64,000 bases of DNA from an uncultured Paracoccaceae bacterium (GTDB taxonomy: Bacteria; Pseudomonadota; Alphaproteobacteria; Rhodobacterales; Rhodobacteraceae). A model generated the notes under the pieces. The model saw only the letters and a list, made by a program, of their open reading frames with translations, had not been told where the DNA came from and made no database searches. How positions within the stretch are numbered: the first letter of the stretch is position 1; the number at the start of each line of letters is the position of its first letter. The translations under genes and the position numbers were made by a program. This document shows, one piece after another, positions 42,779 to 51,781 of the stretch. The DNA lies in NCBI GenBank assembly GCA_947499715.1, contig CANMPL010000007.1:161039-225038 (forward strand), in the 5' to 3' direction.

Positions 42779-45700
42779 ATGTTTGGACGCTTCAAAATTG
42801 GGATTCAATTCGGTGGGTTTGGCCCAGATACACTCACCGGAAACGCACGTAACGACTGGATTTTCGGACGCCGCGGCGATGACACAATTGATGGCGCCGG
42901 TGGCCATGACCGCCTGTTTGGCGGCGGCGGCGACGATTCCCTTTTGGGCGGCGCAGGGTCTGACAGCTTGTTCGGCGGACGCGGATTTGACACCGCAGTG
43001 TTTGAAGGCGGCGTCGAAGATTACACCGTGCACGACATCAAGAACAACGGCCGCGGCCCAATCAAAGCCAAGGTCACTGACGCCAACGGCGACACAGATC
43101 GCCTGCACGGTGTCGAGGCGCTATATTTCGCAGCCGACGACTACACCGCCTATCTGGATGGCACGAACAATGCAGTTTTGGCGCGCGATGATGAAGCGGC
43201 ATCCGATGCCACCGGCACAGTAATTGCCGGGATGACGGACAATGATTTTGACTTTGACGGCGACGCGCTGACCATTACCGATATCGACACCAGCGCATTA
43301 ATCGGGTCGGCCACATTGAACGATGATGGCACCATCAGCTATTCCACCGATGGTGCCTTTGCGGGATTGGCGGCGGGCGAAACTGCAGAAACCACCCTCA
43401 CCTACAGCGTCAGCGACGGCAACGGGTCCAGCGACACAGCCACCGTAACCATCACCGTGACCGGCGAAAACGACGCGCCAGAACTGACTGTTGCTGATGT
43501 CAGTGTCGCGGAAAACACCACGGATGTGACCACAGCCAGCGCCTTTGACGTGGACGGTGATACGATCACCTATACAATCTCGGGTGATGACGCGGTGCTG
43601 TTCGGCATCGACGCGGCAACCGGCGTGCTGACCTTTAACGATGCCCCTGATTTTGAGGCCCCCGCCGATTTGAACGGCGACAATGTCTATGACGTCACCG
43701 TCACCGCCAGCGATGGCGCATTGTCCGATAGCGCGGACATCCAGATCACCGTAACGGACGAGGTCGAAGGCCCGCCAACCGAATACCGGATCAACGAAAT
43801 CCACTATGACAACACCGGCGCTGACACGGGCGAATTTGTCGAGGTGCGGGTCACCAAGGGCGGCGATGTCTCGGCCCTGTCGCTCACCACCTACAACGGC
43901 AGCAATGGCACCTCTTACGGCACCTATGTGATGCCCGACGCACCCACCAGCAGCGACGACGATTACGACTATTACGTCGTCTCCACGCCGGGGCTGCAAA
44001 ACGGAGCCCCCGACGGGATCGCCCTGGCCAATCTCGGCAACGTGATCGAATTCCTGTCCTATGAAGGCACGCTGACCGCAAATGACGGTATCGCTGCGGG
44101 GCTGGATTCGACCGATATCGGTGTCTCTGAACCCGGCACAACGCCTGTTGGCTTCTCGTTGCAGCGCAACGATGATGGCACGTGGCGCGCACCAGAGGCC
44201 GAAACGCGCGGGGCTGCCAATGACATAGCCCCCGTCGTTTACCTGAACGAATTCCACTATGATAATATCGGCAGCGACATCGGTGAGTTCATAGAAGTCG
44301 CAGGCACTGCGGGCACGGATCTGACCGGCTGGTCGCTTGTGCTGTATAACGGATCAAATGGCACGGCCTACAACACCATCGCGCTTGATGGCGTTTTGGC
44401 TGACACAGATGACGGTATCGGCTTTGACGTGACCGACCTGCCCAGCAATGGCCTGCAAAACGGCGCGCCGGATGGCATTGCATTGGTCAATGCCGATGGC
44501 GCGGTGGTAGAGTTCCTGTCCTACGAGGGCACTTTAACCGCTGTCGATGGCCCCGCGAGCGGGCTGACCTCGACTGATATCGGCGTCTCTGAATCGAGCG
44601 CCACCGCCATCGGCGACAGCCTGCAGCGCAACGATGATGGCACGTGGTCAGGTCCTGCGGCGCAAACCAAGGGCGCGGCAAACGCGGGGCCCGTGAACCC
44701 GCCTGCTGATGATGTCATTTTGTCGGAATTTCACTATGATAACTCCGGCAGCGACGTGGGCGAGTTTATCGAGGTTGCAGGGACTGCCGGTGCGGACCTG
44801 ACCGGCTGGTCGATTGTGCTGTACAACGGCAATGGCGGCGGTGCCTATAACACGGTCGCGCTGACCGGCACGCTGAACGCGGAAGGCTTTGCCTCTGTTG
44901 ATGTGCCGGGTATCCAGAACGGATCGCCTGATGGCATCGCTCTGGTGAAGCCTGACGGCACCGTGGTCGAGTTCATTTCCTACGAAGGTGAATTGACGGC
45001 AACAGACGGGCCTGCGGCTGGCCAAACCTCCACCGATGTGGGCGTGGCCGAGACAAGCTCGACCGCTGTTGGACAAAGCCTGCAAAAGGACAGCAACGGC
45101 GTTTGGCAGGGCCCTGCGGATAGCACCCGCGATGCGGCCAATGACGACGGTCCACCGCCGCCCCCACCGCCGCCAACCGGCACGACACTGATTTCCGCGG
45201 TGCAGGGCAGCGGTGCTTCGTCCGCGCTGGATGGGCAGATCGTGAATGTCGAAGCGGTTGTGACCGCAGTTCTGTCCAATGGCTTTTACCTGCAAGAGGA
45301 AGATGCCGACGCAGATGCGGACGGCAACACATCTGAAGGGATCTTTGTCTTTACCGGGGACACGCCCAGCGTGACGATCACAGACGTCGTTTATGTCACA
45401 GGCGAAGTGGACGAATTTTTTGACTTCACGCAATTAACCAACGCCACGGTCACCCAAATTGGAACGGCGACATTGCCGACGGCGGTCAACCTGACCCTGC
45501 CCGACAGCATCAGTAGTCTTGAAAGCTATGAGGGGATGCAGGTCAGCCTTGCGTCGAATGACGCGAATGCGCCGCTGACCATCATCGAGACCTTCAACTT
45601 TGACCGCTTTGGCGAATTGGTTGTCAGCGAAGGCACGCAGATCCAGCCGACACAGATCTACGACGCACAAACCGAATTGGCCGAGATCCAGTCGCTTCTT

Positions 45701-46942
45701 GCGGAAAACGCCGCAAATCGGATCATCATCGACGATGGTGTTAGCGGATCGAACCCAACGTCGTGGTCCTATATTGCCAACACCACTGCGGGCGATAATG
45801 GCGACGGGATCCTAAGCGCCGGTGACGATTTCACCGAAGGTGGACCAACCTTGCGGCTGGGCGCTGAACTGGATGCGCCGATCAACGGCGTGCTGTCCTA
45901 CAGCTTTGGTGACTACAAGATCATCCCGACAGAGACCCTGTCGATTGATCCTACCACAAACGAAGGCGCACGCGATCTGACACCGCCGGACGTTGGTGGT
46001 GATCTGAAAGTGGTCAGCTTTAACGCGTTGAACTACTTTACCACCTTGGGCGAACGGGGTGCCGATACAGCAGGAGATCTGGTGCGTCAGACCGATAAGA
46101 TCGTCAAAGCGCTGGTGGCGCTGGATGCGGATATTGTCGGCCTGCAAGAGATCGAAAACAACGGTTTCGGCAGCGACAGTGCGATCGCGGCATTGGTTGA
46201 TGCGCTGAATGCGGTGCCGGGTGGCGATCAATACGCCTATGTCGATCCAACCGGTGGCGTGGGTGGGCAATTGGGCACCGACGCGATCACGACAGGCTTT
46301 ATCTACAAGCTGGATAGCGTTGATGTGACCGGGTCAGATTTCCTTGTGTTTGATGATGGTGGACAGCAACGCAATCGTCCCGCCGTTGTCGCGACTTTCG
46401 AGGATGAAAATGGTGAAGCGATCACAATTGCCGTCAACCACTTCAAATCCAAGGGTGGCACAGGAACGGGTGACGATGCTGATCTTGGCAATGGTCAGGG
46501 CAACTTTAACGCAGTGCGCACCGCTGCGGCAGAACAGTTGACCGCATGGCTTGCCACAGATCCAACCGGATCTGGCGACCCTGACATTCTGATCATCGGG
46601 GACCTGAATGCCTATCTGCAGGAAGATCCGGTGCAGGCAATTGAAGCGGCGGGCTATGACAACCTGCTGGAGATGTTTGTTGGGGCGGAGGATGCCTTCA
46701 GCTTTATCTTCAACGGCCAACAGGGTGCGCTGGACCATGCCCTGTCAACAGGGACGCTCACGGATCAAATCACTGGCGTGGCTGAATGGCATGTCAACGC
46801 GCAAGAGCCTGATTTGCTAAGTTACAGCAGTGAGTTCAACGACCCGAGCTTCTACAATGACGATCTGTTCGGGGCCTCTGACCATGATCCGCTGTTGATT
46901 GGTCTGACCCTTGGCAGTGACAACACGCTTACGGTTGCATAG
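42779..46942 (+). CDS. Large modular extracellular nuclease (RTX, cadherin-like, lamin-tail, OB, EEP)
   Basis: A 1387-residue acidic protein. Order of parts: glycine-rich calcium RTX repeats at about residues 18-70 (GGGGDDSLLGGAGSD); cadherin-like domains at about 135-330 (DFDGDALTITDID, LTYSVSDGNGSSDTATVTIT); three lamin-tail repeats from about 335 to 790 (INEIHYDN, LNEFHYDN, LSEFHYDN); a Pro-run; an ExeM-type OB region (VEAVVTAVLSNGFYLQEEDAD); and a C-terminal EEP nuclease with VVSFNALNYF, DIVGLQEIENNG, IIGDLNAYLQEDP and SDHDPLLIGL. There is no classical signal peptide. The RTX part suggests type I secretion, but here it is N-terminal and no transporter genes are adjacent. Likely degrades extracellular DNA for phosphate or biofilm turnover. 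Confidence 0.85.
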   Translation: MFGRFKIGIQFGGFGPDTLTGNARNDWIFGRRGDDTIDGAGGHDRLFGGGGDDSLLGGAGSDSLFGGRGFDTAVFEGGVEDYTVHDIKNNGRGPIKAKVTDANGDTDRLHGVEALYFAADDYTAYLDGTNNAVLARDDEAASDATGTVIAGMTDNDFDFDGDALTITDIDTSALIGSATLNDDGTISYSTDGAFAGLAAGETAETTLTYSVSDGNGSSDTATVTITVTGENDAPELTVADVSVAENTTDVTTASAFDVDGDTITYTISGDDAVLFGIDAATGVLTFNDAPDFEAPADLNGDNVYDVTVTASDGALSDSADIQITVTDEVEGPPTEYRINEIHYDNTGADTGEFVEVRVTKGGDVSALSLTTYNGSNGTSYGTYVMPDAPTSSDDDYDYYVVSTPGLQNGAPDGIALANLGNVIEFLSYEGTLTANDGIAAGLDSTDIGVSEPGTTPVGFSLQRNDDGTWRAPEAETRGAANDIAPVVYLNEFHYDNIGSDIGEFIEVAGTAGTDLTGWSLVLYNGSNGTAYNTIALDGVLADTDDGIGFDVTDLPSNGLQNGAPDGIALVNADGAVVEFLSYEGTLTAVDGPASGLTSTDIGVSESSATAIGDSLQRNDDGTWSGPAAQTKGAANAGPVNPPADDVILSEFHYDNSGSDVGEFIEVAGTAGADLTGWSIVLYNGNGGGAYNTVALTGTLNAEGFASVDVPGIQNGSPDGIALVKPDGTVVEFISYEGELTATDGPAAGQTSTDVGVAETSSTAVGQSLQKDSNGVWQGPADSTRDAANDDGPPPPPPPPTGTTLISAVQGSGASSALDGQIVNVEAVVTAVLSNGFYLQEEDADADADGNTSEGIFVFTGDTPSVTITDVVYVTGEVDEFFDFTQLTNATVTQIGTATLPTAVNLTLPDSISSLESYEGMQVSLASNDANAPLTIIETFNFDRFGELVVSEGTQIQPTQIYDAQTELAEIQSLLAENAANRIIIDDGVSGSNPTSWSYIANTTAGDNGDGILSAGDDFTEGGPTLRLGAELDAPINGVLSYSFGDYKIIPTETLSIDPTTNEGARDLTPPDVGGDLKVVSFNALNYFTTLGERGADTAGDLVRQTDKIVKALVALDADIVGLQEIENNGFGSDSAIAALVDALNAVPGGDQYAYVDPTGGVGGQLGTDAITTGFIYKLDSVDVTGSDFLVFDDGGQQRNRPAVVATFEDENGEAITIAVNHFKSKGGTGTGDDADLGNGQGNFNAVRTAAAEQLTAWLATDPTGSGDPDILIIGDLNAYLQEDPVQAIEAAGYDNLLEMFVGAEDAFSFIFNGQQGALDHALSTGTLTDQITGVAEWHVNAQEPDLLSYSSEFNDPSFYNDDLFGASDHDPLLIGLTLGSDNTLTVA
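43783..45140 (+). repeat. Three tandem lamin-tail-domain coding repeats
   Basis: Units begin near 43783, 44240 and 44717, each about 450-480 bases. The protein units share FHYDN, GEFIEVAGTAG, TGWSLVLYNG, LQNGAPDGIALV, EFLSYEGTL and SLQRNDDGTW. The second and third are most alike, suggesting recent duplication. Located inside the nuclease gene. Confidence 0.8.
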
Positions 46943-46980
46943 CACTTTGCGCGGCCCCGATTATGACCGGGGCCACGACA

Positions 46981-47703
46981 TCAAAGGGATTGAACGGCGC
47001 GTTTCAGGCGCGATATCGCTGAGGCATCAGTGACCCGGCGGGTCGCGGATGCAAAGCCCAGAGCCTGCGTGCCGCTGTCCTGAGCAAGGCCTGTTCCGCA
47101 GGATGCGTGGAAGGATCGGATGCCGGTCGATGCGATGGCGGCGACATTCTGATCGTTCACTCCGCTGCCTGCCATGATCGCGATCCGGTCGCCCGCAAGA
47201 CGTTGCATTTGCGCAATGACATCCGCGCCATCCGCGGCATTTAAGGCCCCACCAGAGGTAAGGATCCGGTCGAAACCCAGCGTAATAGCATCCTCGACCG
47301 CGCCGACTGGATCTGGCAGCGTATCAATCACACGGTGCAAGGTTGTTCCCATGTCGCCGGCGGCGGCAATACAGGCGCTTAGAAACGCATGGTCAAGTTT
47401 GTCGTTCACGGACGCGCCAAGAACCACCCCGGCGAGCCCGGCCTTGCGGACCGCCGCGATGTCATCAAGGCAGGTCGCCTTATCCATCGCATCAAAGGTG
47501 AAATCCCCGGCACGCGGACGGATCATCGCAAATACGGGGACCTGACTTGTCTGTGCGGCGGCAATAAGGCCCGGTCCCGGCGTCAGCCCGCCAACTTCCA
47601 ATGCGCTGCACAGCTCAATCCGGTCGGCGTCCGCCTGACAGGTCGCTATACCGGCAGCTGTGTCGACGCAAATCTCAAGCGTGGTGGGCCTACGAGGATT
47701 CAT
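46981..47703 (-). CDS. cutC: CutC family protein
   Basis: A 240-residue TIM-barrel protein of the CutC family. LEICVDTAAGIATCQADADRIELC at the N-terminus, GGLTPGPGLI, MIRPRAGDF, LHRVIDT and ILTSGG are family blocks. CutC was first tied to copper tolerance, but that role is doubtful, and CutC genes often sit in sugar gene clusters, as here. It is the last gene of the amino-sugar operon and overlaps nagA by 14 bases. Confidence 0.88.
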   Translation of the reverse strand: MNPRRPTTLEICVDTAAGIATCQADADRIELCSALEVGGLTPGPGLIAAAQTSQVPVFAMIRPRAGDFTFDAMDKATCLDDIAAVRKAGLAGVVLGASVNDKLDHAFLSACIAAAGDMGTTLHRVIDTLPDPVGAVEDAITLGFDRILTSGGALNAADGADVIAQMQRLAGDRIAIMAGSGVNDQNVAAIASTGIRSFHASCGTGLAQDSGTQALGFASATRRVTDASAISRLKRAVQSL

Positions 47704-48829
47704 CAGTCACGACTTCGGGCATAACGGCGGCGGCGAGAGTGGACCGCACGCTGTAGTGATCGTCCAACAGCAAGATATCGTCCAGTTTTCGCCCCAGCAA
47801 CTCAGCCAAATCAGGTGCACCGATACAAGCGGCAGGATTGGAAGTAACCATGCGCAAGGCTTCGACCGGCGATGCGCCGACATATTCAATCAGGCGCTGG
47901 ACGCCTTGGGCCTGGGTGATGTGGGCGCCTGCCAGTGAACCTTCGTCGTTGACCAATCGCCCATCGGCAAGCGTTATGCGTTGATCATAAAGTTCAAATG
48001 TATTTGGCCCGCCCACGGTTGCCATTGCGTCCGAGACCAAGAACATCCGGTCGGGCACGGGACGCGCGCGCAATGCCATCCCAACCATCATATCGTCAAC
48101 GTGCTGGCCGTCACAGATGATGCCCGCATAGCCGCGACCATTAATGACCGCCCCCACCGTTCCGGGTGCCCGGCTTTGCATCGGCGACATCGCGTTAAAT
48201 AGGTGCGTCGCACAGGTCGCACCGGCTGCCATGGCAGCCATGACCTGCTCTGCTGTGGCATCTGTGTGACCCAGAGAGACGATAGCGCCCATCGCCGCGA
48301 GCTGAGCTATTTGCGCAAGGGTTGCGGCCTCTGGCGCGAGTGTGATCATTACCCGCAGGTCAGCAGCCCGCAACCGCTTCACGACCCCGATCGTACGATC
48401 ATCCATCGGGCGAACAAATGCGGCCTTGTGCGTACCGCGACGCGGAACGCTGATGTGCGGGCCTTCGATATGCAAACCGATCATACCGGGCAGATCGCGC
48501 GCGGCGATGGCGGCATCCGCTGCACGGTCCAGAACATCTGGATGGTCGGTAATGACGGTCGGCATCAATCCAACGGTCCCAAAGCGACGATGTGCATTCA
48601 GAATTGTCCGTAGGCCCTCAACCGTCGGGGAGGTATTGAGCAAGACACCACCGCCGCCATTGACCTGCAGGTCGAGGTATCCAGGCGTAACGAGGCCCGC
48701 GACGGGGTGCGCAATGTCAGGACGGTTTGCGAGCTCGACCACACGCCCGCCGCTTAGCCGCAAAGCAAGGCCGTTGTGCATTTCCTTGCCGTCGAAGATG
48801 CGTGTCGGGGTAATCCAATGGTCGGTCAT
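47690..48829 (-). CDS. nagA: N-acetylglucosamine-6-phosphate deacetylase
   Basis: Removes acetate from GlcNAc-6-phosphate to give glucosamine-6-phosphate; 379 residues, metal-dependent amidohydrolase. Landmarks: GYLDLQVNGGGGV, IEGPHISVPRRGTHK with the metal Glu, SLGHTDATAEQ and THLFNAMSPM with metal histidines, and FLVSDAMATVG with the catalytic Asp. ATG 48829 overlaps the kinase stop by four bases. The long frame from 48859 is not preferred. Confidence 0.93.
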   Translation of the reverse strand: MTDHWITPTRIFDGKEMHNGLALRLSGGRVVELANRPDIAHPVAGLVTPGYLDLQVNGGGGVLLNTSPTVEGLRTILNAHRRFGTVGLMPTVITDHPDVLDRAADAAIAARDLPGMIGLHIEGPHISVPRRGTHKAAFVRPMDDRTIGVVKRLRAADLRVMITLAPEAATLAQIAQLAAMGAIVSLGHTDATAEQVMAAMAAGATCATHLFNAMSPMQSRAPGTVGAVINGRGYAGIICDGQHVDDMMVGMALRARPVPDRMFLVSDAMATVGGPNTFELYDQRITLADGRLVNDEGSLAGAHITQAQGVQRLIEYVGASPVEALRMVTSNPAACIGAPDLAELLGRKLDDILLLDDHYSVRSTLAAAVMPEVVTDESS

Positions 48830-49740
48830 GCTGCCCCCCTGCCGTCTTGGGCCTGCCACGCCGCATAGGCCGCGCCACGTGCGCCGCTGGTATCCCCGCC
48901 TTCTGCCAAGGACAGAACCGGGATTGCGACATCGCCGATTTGGGCGGACTGTACTGCCGGGGTCAGGTCCTTGATAAGGTCGGGAAATTTGCTAAGGCCT
49001 CCGCCGAAAACCACTACGTCAGGGTCAACCGTCAGCACCAAATTGCGCAATAGATCCGCCACCAAGTCGCACCAAAGCGACCAGACATCTGCCATGTCGC
49101 CTTTGCGACGTTCACCAATCTCCACCGGCGTCAGATCCAACCCGGTGAGAGTCTTTGCCAAGCGGGACAGTCCGGGCCCTGCGATATAAGTCTCTGCACA
49201 GCCCATACGCCCACAGCCACATTCTAGGATTGGCAAATCATGTGCCGCCACCAAATGTGCAGGAGCAGCGGTATGGCCAAATTCGCCCCCCACTTGCGCG
49301 GGACCAGAGTGTAAAACGCCGTCATGGGCGACACCGCCTCCGACGCCTGTGCCAAGGATGAGCGAAACCACTGTGCGATGCACACGACCTGCGCCAAAGA
49401 CCGCCTCTGACAGCGCCAATGCCCGACAATCGTTGATATAGGTGATCGGGCGTCCAGCCGCCGCGGCGATATCGGCGGGCAAAGGATGGCCAGAGGCACA
49501 GATGTTTGCGGTCAGGGCCAATCCGGTTTGCGGGTTTATCAAGCCGGCAGCGCCGATGCCAATCGGCACATCAAGTGGGCATTGTGCCTCTGCCCAAGCG
49601 ATTTGATCCGCGATTGCATGCACCAGATCTGGATAAACACTTGGCGTCGTCACGCGACGCCGGGCAGAAACATTCCATTCAGGATCAAAGACTTGCGCTT
49701 CGATCTTCGTGCCACCCAGATCAATCCCGGCGGCGATCAT
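48826..49740 (-). CDS. nagK: ROK-family sugar kinase, probably N-acetylglucosamine kinase
   Basis: A 304-residue kinase with the ATP phosphate loop IDLGGTKIEAQVF at the N-terminus, INDCRALALSEAVFGAG near the active site, ILGTGVGGGVAHDG and the ROK zinc motif CGCGRMGCAETY. With no PTS genes here and a periplasmic ABC importer, GlcNAc must be phosphorylated in the cytosol before NagA, which fits this gene. Glucokinase activity cannot be excluded from sequence alone. Confidence 0.85.
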   Translation of the reverse strand: MIAAGIDLGGTKIEAQVFDPEWNVSARRRVTTPSVYPDLVHAIADQIAWAEAQCPLDVPIGIGAAGLINPQTGLALTANICASGHPLPADIAAAAGRPITYINDCRALALSEAVFGAGRVHRTVVSLILGTGVGGGVAHDGVLHSGPAQVGGEFGHTAAPAHLVAAHDLPILECGCGRMGCAETYIAGPGLSRLAKTLTGLDLTPVEIGERRKGDMADVWSLWCDLVADLLRNLVLTVDPDVVVFGGGLSKFPDLIKDLTPAVQSAQIGDVAIPVLSLAEGGDTSGARGAAYAAWQAQDGRGAA

Positions 49741-50780
49741 GACGCCACCGGATAAAGCTGCACGCCAGATACGACGCGGCTAAGCGTGCCTTGCCCTGCA
49801 AATGGATCATCCACATTCAAACCAAGGGTATCGGACCAGATAACGCCGTTGATCTGAGCCGTCGCAATGACCAAAGGTGCCGCCCAAGCAGGCCCAAACG
49901 GCATGGGAATTTCGACGTCGCCCCCCGGCCCGATTGCGGTGATGCGCGCCTCTGGAAACTGCTGCCCAAGTTCTGCGATCAAATCTGTTTCGTATCGGCT
50001 GGCAGGGTGTTCACCGCTTAGAAAGATGTTGATATCGGTCCCCGGCAAAACAAAAGATTTGGGCCCGTGACGAAACCCAAGCGTGCTGTCCCACAGCGCC
50101 GGGATTTGGCCTGCAGAAAGCTCCATAACCTTCAGCGCGGCCTCGCGCGCGGCGAACGCAAGCGGTCCGGTGCCGACATAGACGGCACGTTGCGGGACAG
50201 GCGCGGTTTTGAAGTCCGCAAAAAGCTGGCGGAGTTGTGACGCCAAGGCCGTGAACCGGGAAGGCGCATCACAGAGCGCGTCAAAGAGCGCCAAAGCGGT
50301 CAACAACATCGTTGAAAAGCTGCTGGTCATCGCAAAACCTGCGTCATGGCAGGCGTCTGGCAAAAGGACGACCTTGGCCGGGGCCCTTGTGGCAAGCGCG
50401 CCATCACCATTGCACGTGATATGCAGTCGTGGCGCATCGGGGGCCAGAGCGTCCAACGCGTCAAGCGTGCCGATGCTTTCGGTGCTGTTGCCGGAACGTC
50501 CAAAGCTGACCACAAGTGGCCGCTTTGCCCGCAGAAGGTGTTGCGGGCGGCTGACCAGATCTGTGCTGGGAACCGACCGCGTACCCGGCAGCTGCGCGGC
50601 AAGAATATCGCCGATATACGCGCTGGTTCCTGCGCCACAAAACCACACTTCATCAAAGGTTTGCGCAGCAATCCACGCCCGCAACCCGGTCACATCGAGT
50701 GCGTCCCCCCATGCGTCCCAGACATCGGGTTGTTGATGAATCTCGCGCCAGGTGGCCCAGTGATGCAAGTCGGATTTCAT
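49737..50780 (-). CDS. SIS-domain sugar-phosphate isomerase/deaminase, AgaS-like
   Basis: A 347-residue double SIS-domain protein. The N-terminal helix TWREIHQQPDVWDAW resembles AgaS (which has EINQQPRLW), and FCGAGTSAYIGDIL, SFGRSGNSTESI and TLGFRHGPKSF are the sugar-phosphate contacts. AgaS deaminates and isomerises galactosamine-6-phosphate in aga clusters. Its presence next to a different SIS protein suggests the operon handles two amino sugars or that each has its own partner reaction. Overlaps both neighbours by four bases. Confidence 0.82.
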   Translation of the reverse strand: MKSDLHHWATWREIHQQPDVWDAWGDALDVTGLRAWIAAQTFDEVWFCGAGTSAYIGDILAAQLPGTRSVPSTDLVSRPQHLLRAKRPLVVSFGRSGNSTESIGTLDALDALAPDAPRLHITCNGDGALATRAPAKVVLLPDACHDAGFAMTSSFSTMLLTALALFDALCDAPSRFTALASQLRQLFADFKTAPVPQRAVYVGTGPLAFAAREAALKVMELSAGQIPALWDSTLGFRHGPKSFVLPGTDINIFLSGEHPASRYETDLIAELGQQFPEARITAIGPGGDVEIPMPFGPAWAAPLVIATAQINGVIWSDTLGLNVDDPFAGQGTLSRVVSGVQLYPVAS

Positions 50781-51781
50781 GTCGTTTGGGTCACTTTTGA
50801 CAGGGTCTGCGGCGCGTCAGGATCAAGCCCAAGCGCCAGCGCAGTAGCCAAGATAATCGGATACATCAAGGCCAGAAGCATCGCGGCGGATGCTGCGGGC
50901 GTCAGGTCGGCCAGCCCCAGATCATGCGGGGAAATCCGTTGCACATCGCAACCGACACCGCGAAACCGCGCCTCTGCCTGATCCAGGCTTTGTTGGATAT
51001 CCGCAGATCCGGTATCAAGGATCAGCACCAGCAATGGGTTCGTCGCCAATTGCAGCGGGCCGTGCAAAACCTCTGACGCGGAATATGGCTCTGCGTGAAG
51101 GGCGCAACATTCCTTGAGCTTTAGCGCCACCTCTTGCGCGGCGCCGTACCCGGTATCGCGGCCGATTACATAGACATGGCGCGCGCGCAGTAGGGCCGAT
51201 TGCAAATCGGCGGCTTTCGGATGATCGGTTTTTGCCTCTGCCAATTGCGCCACCGAGCGGGCCGTCCGATTGGCATAGTCAGGAACAGCGGCAGAGATCA
51301 AGGAAATGCCCGCTGCAACTGCGCCGACGACGGTCTTGGTCGCTGGCACGGCTAATTCTTCGCCCGCGTTGATGGGAAGCGTGGTTTGGGACGCCGCCTC
51401 AACCGGCGAGTCCGGCTGATTGGTGATTGCGACGACCTTTGCGCCATGTTTCGCCGCACCTTTTGCGGTCCGCACCAGATCGTCGCTGGCACCCGACTGG
51501 CTGACCACAAGGGCCGTGGAGCCAGATAGCGAAATGCCCTGCCCCAGCGAAAACACGGACGGCGGTAAGGATGTCACCGGGACGCCCAGTTCGCGCATCA
51601 TCTCATAGGATAGGATATTTGCGGCGGCGTCCGACGATCCCCGCGCGACGGTATAGATCGCACGTGTATCCAGCACGCCGGAGGCATCAACCTTGGCGAC
51701 GGCGGTTTTGCAAAAAACGCCAAGTGCCTCGGCGCTTTCGGCGGCCATATACTGACCGGGGAGATTTGTTGTCACGCTCAT
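50777..51781 (-). CDS. SIS-domain glucosamine-6-phosphate deaminase, NagB-II type
   Basis: A 334-residue double SIS-domain protein related to the isomerase half of GlmS. ARGSSDAAANILSYEMM, VVSQSGASDDLVRTAKGA and CALHAEPYSASEVLHGPLQL are the conserved sugar-phosphate and catalytic segments. There is no glutaminase domain, so it should convert glucosamine-6-phosphate to fructose-6-phosphate and ammonia, replacing classical NagB, which is absent. ATG 51781 overlaps the upstream gene's stop by four bases. Confidence 0.84.
   Translation of the reverse strand: MSVTTNLPGQYMAAESAEALGVFCKTAVAKVDASGVLDTRAIYTVARGSSDAAANILSYEMMRELGVPVTSLPPSVFSLGQGISLSGSTALVVSQSGASDDLVRTAKGAAKHGAKVVAITNQPDSPVEAASQTTLPINAGEELAVPATKTVVGAVAAGISLISAAVPDYANRTARSVAQLAEAKTDHPKAADLQSALLRARHVYVIGRDTGYGAAQEVALKLKECCALHAEPYSASEVLHGPLQLATNPLLVLILDTGSADIQQSLDQAEARFRGVGCDVQRISPHDLGLADLTPAASAAMLLALMYPIILATALALGLDPDAPQTLSKVTQTT

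Noticed and set aside
43298..44257. 319-residue open frame on the minus strand inside the nuclease gene
   Set aside because: It mirrors the repeated lamin-tail coding units and has no start signal or recognisable domain.
48826..49740. Calling the ROK kinase a transcriptional regulator
   Set aside because: It lacks the N-terminal helix-turn-helix seen in the ROK regulator at 32491 and starts directly with the ATP loop.
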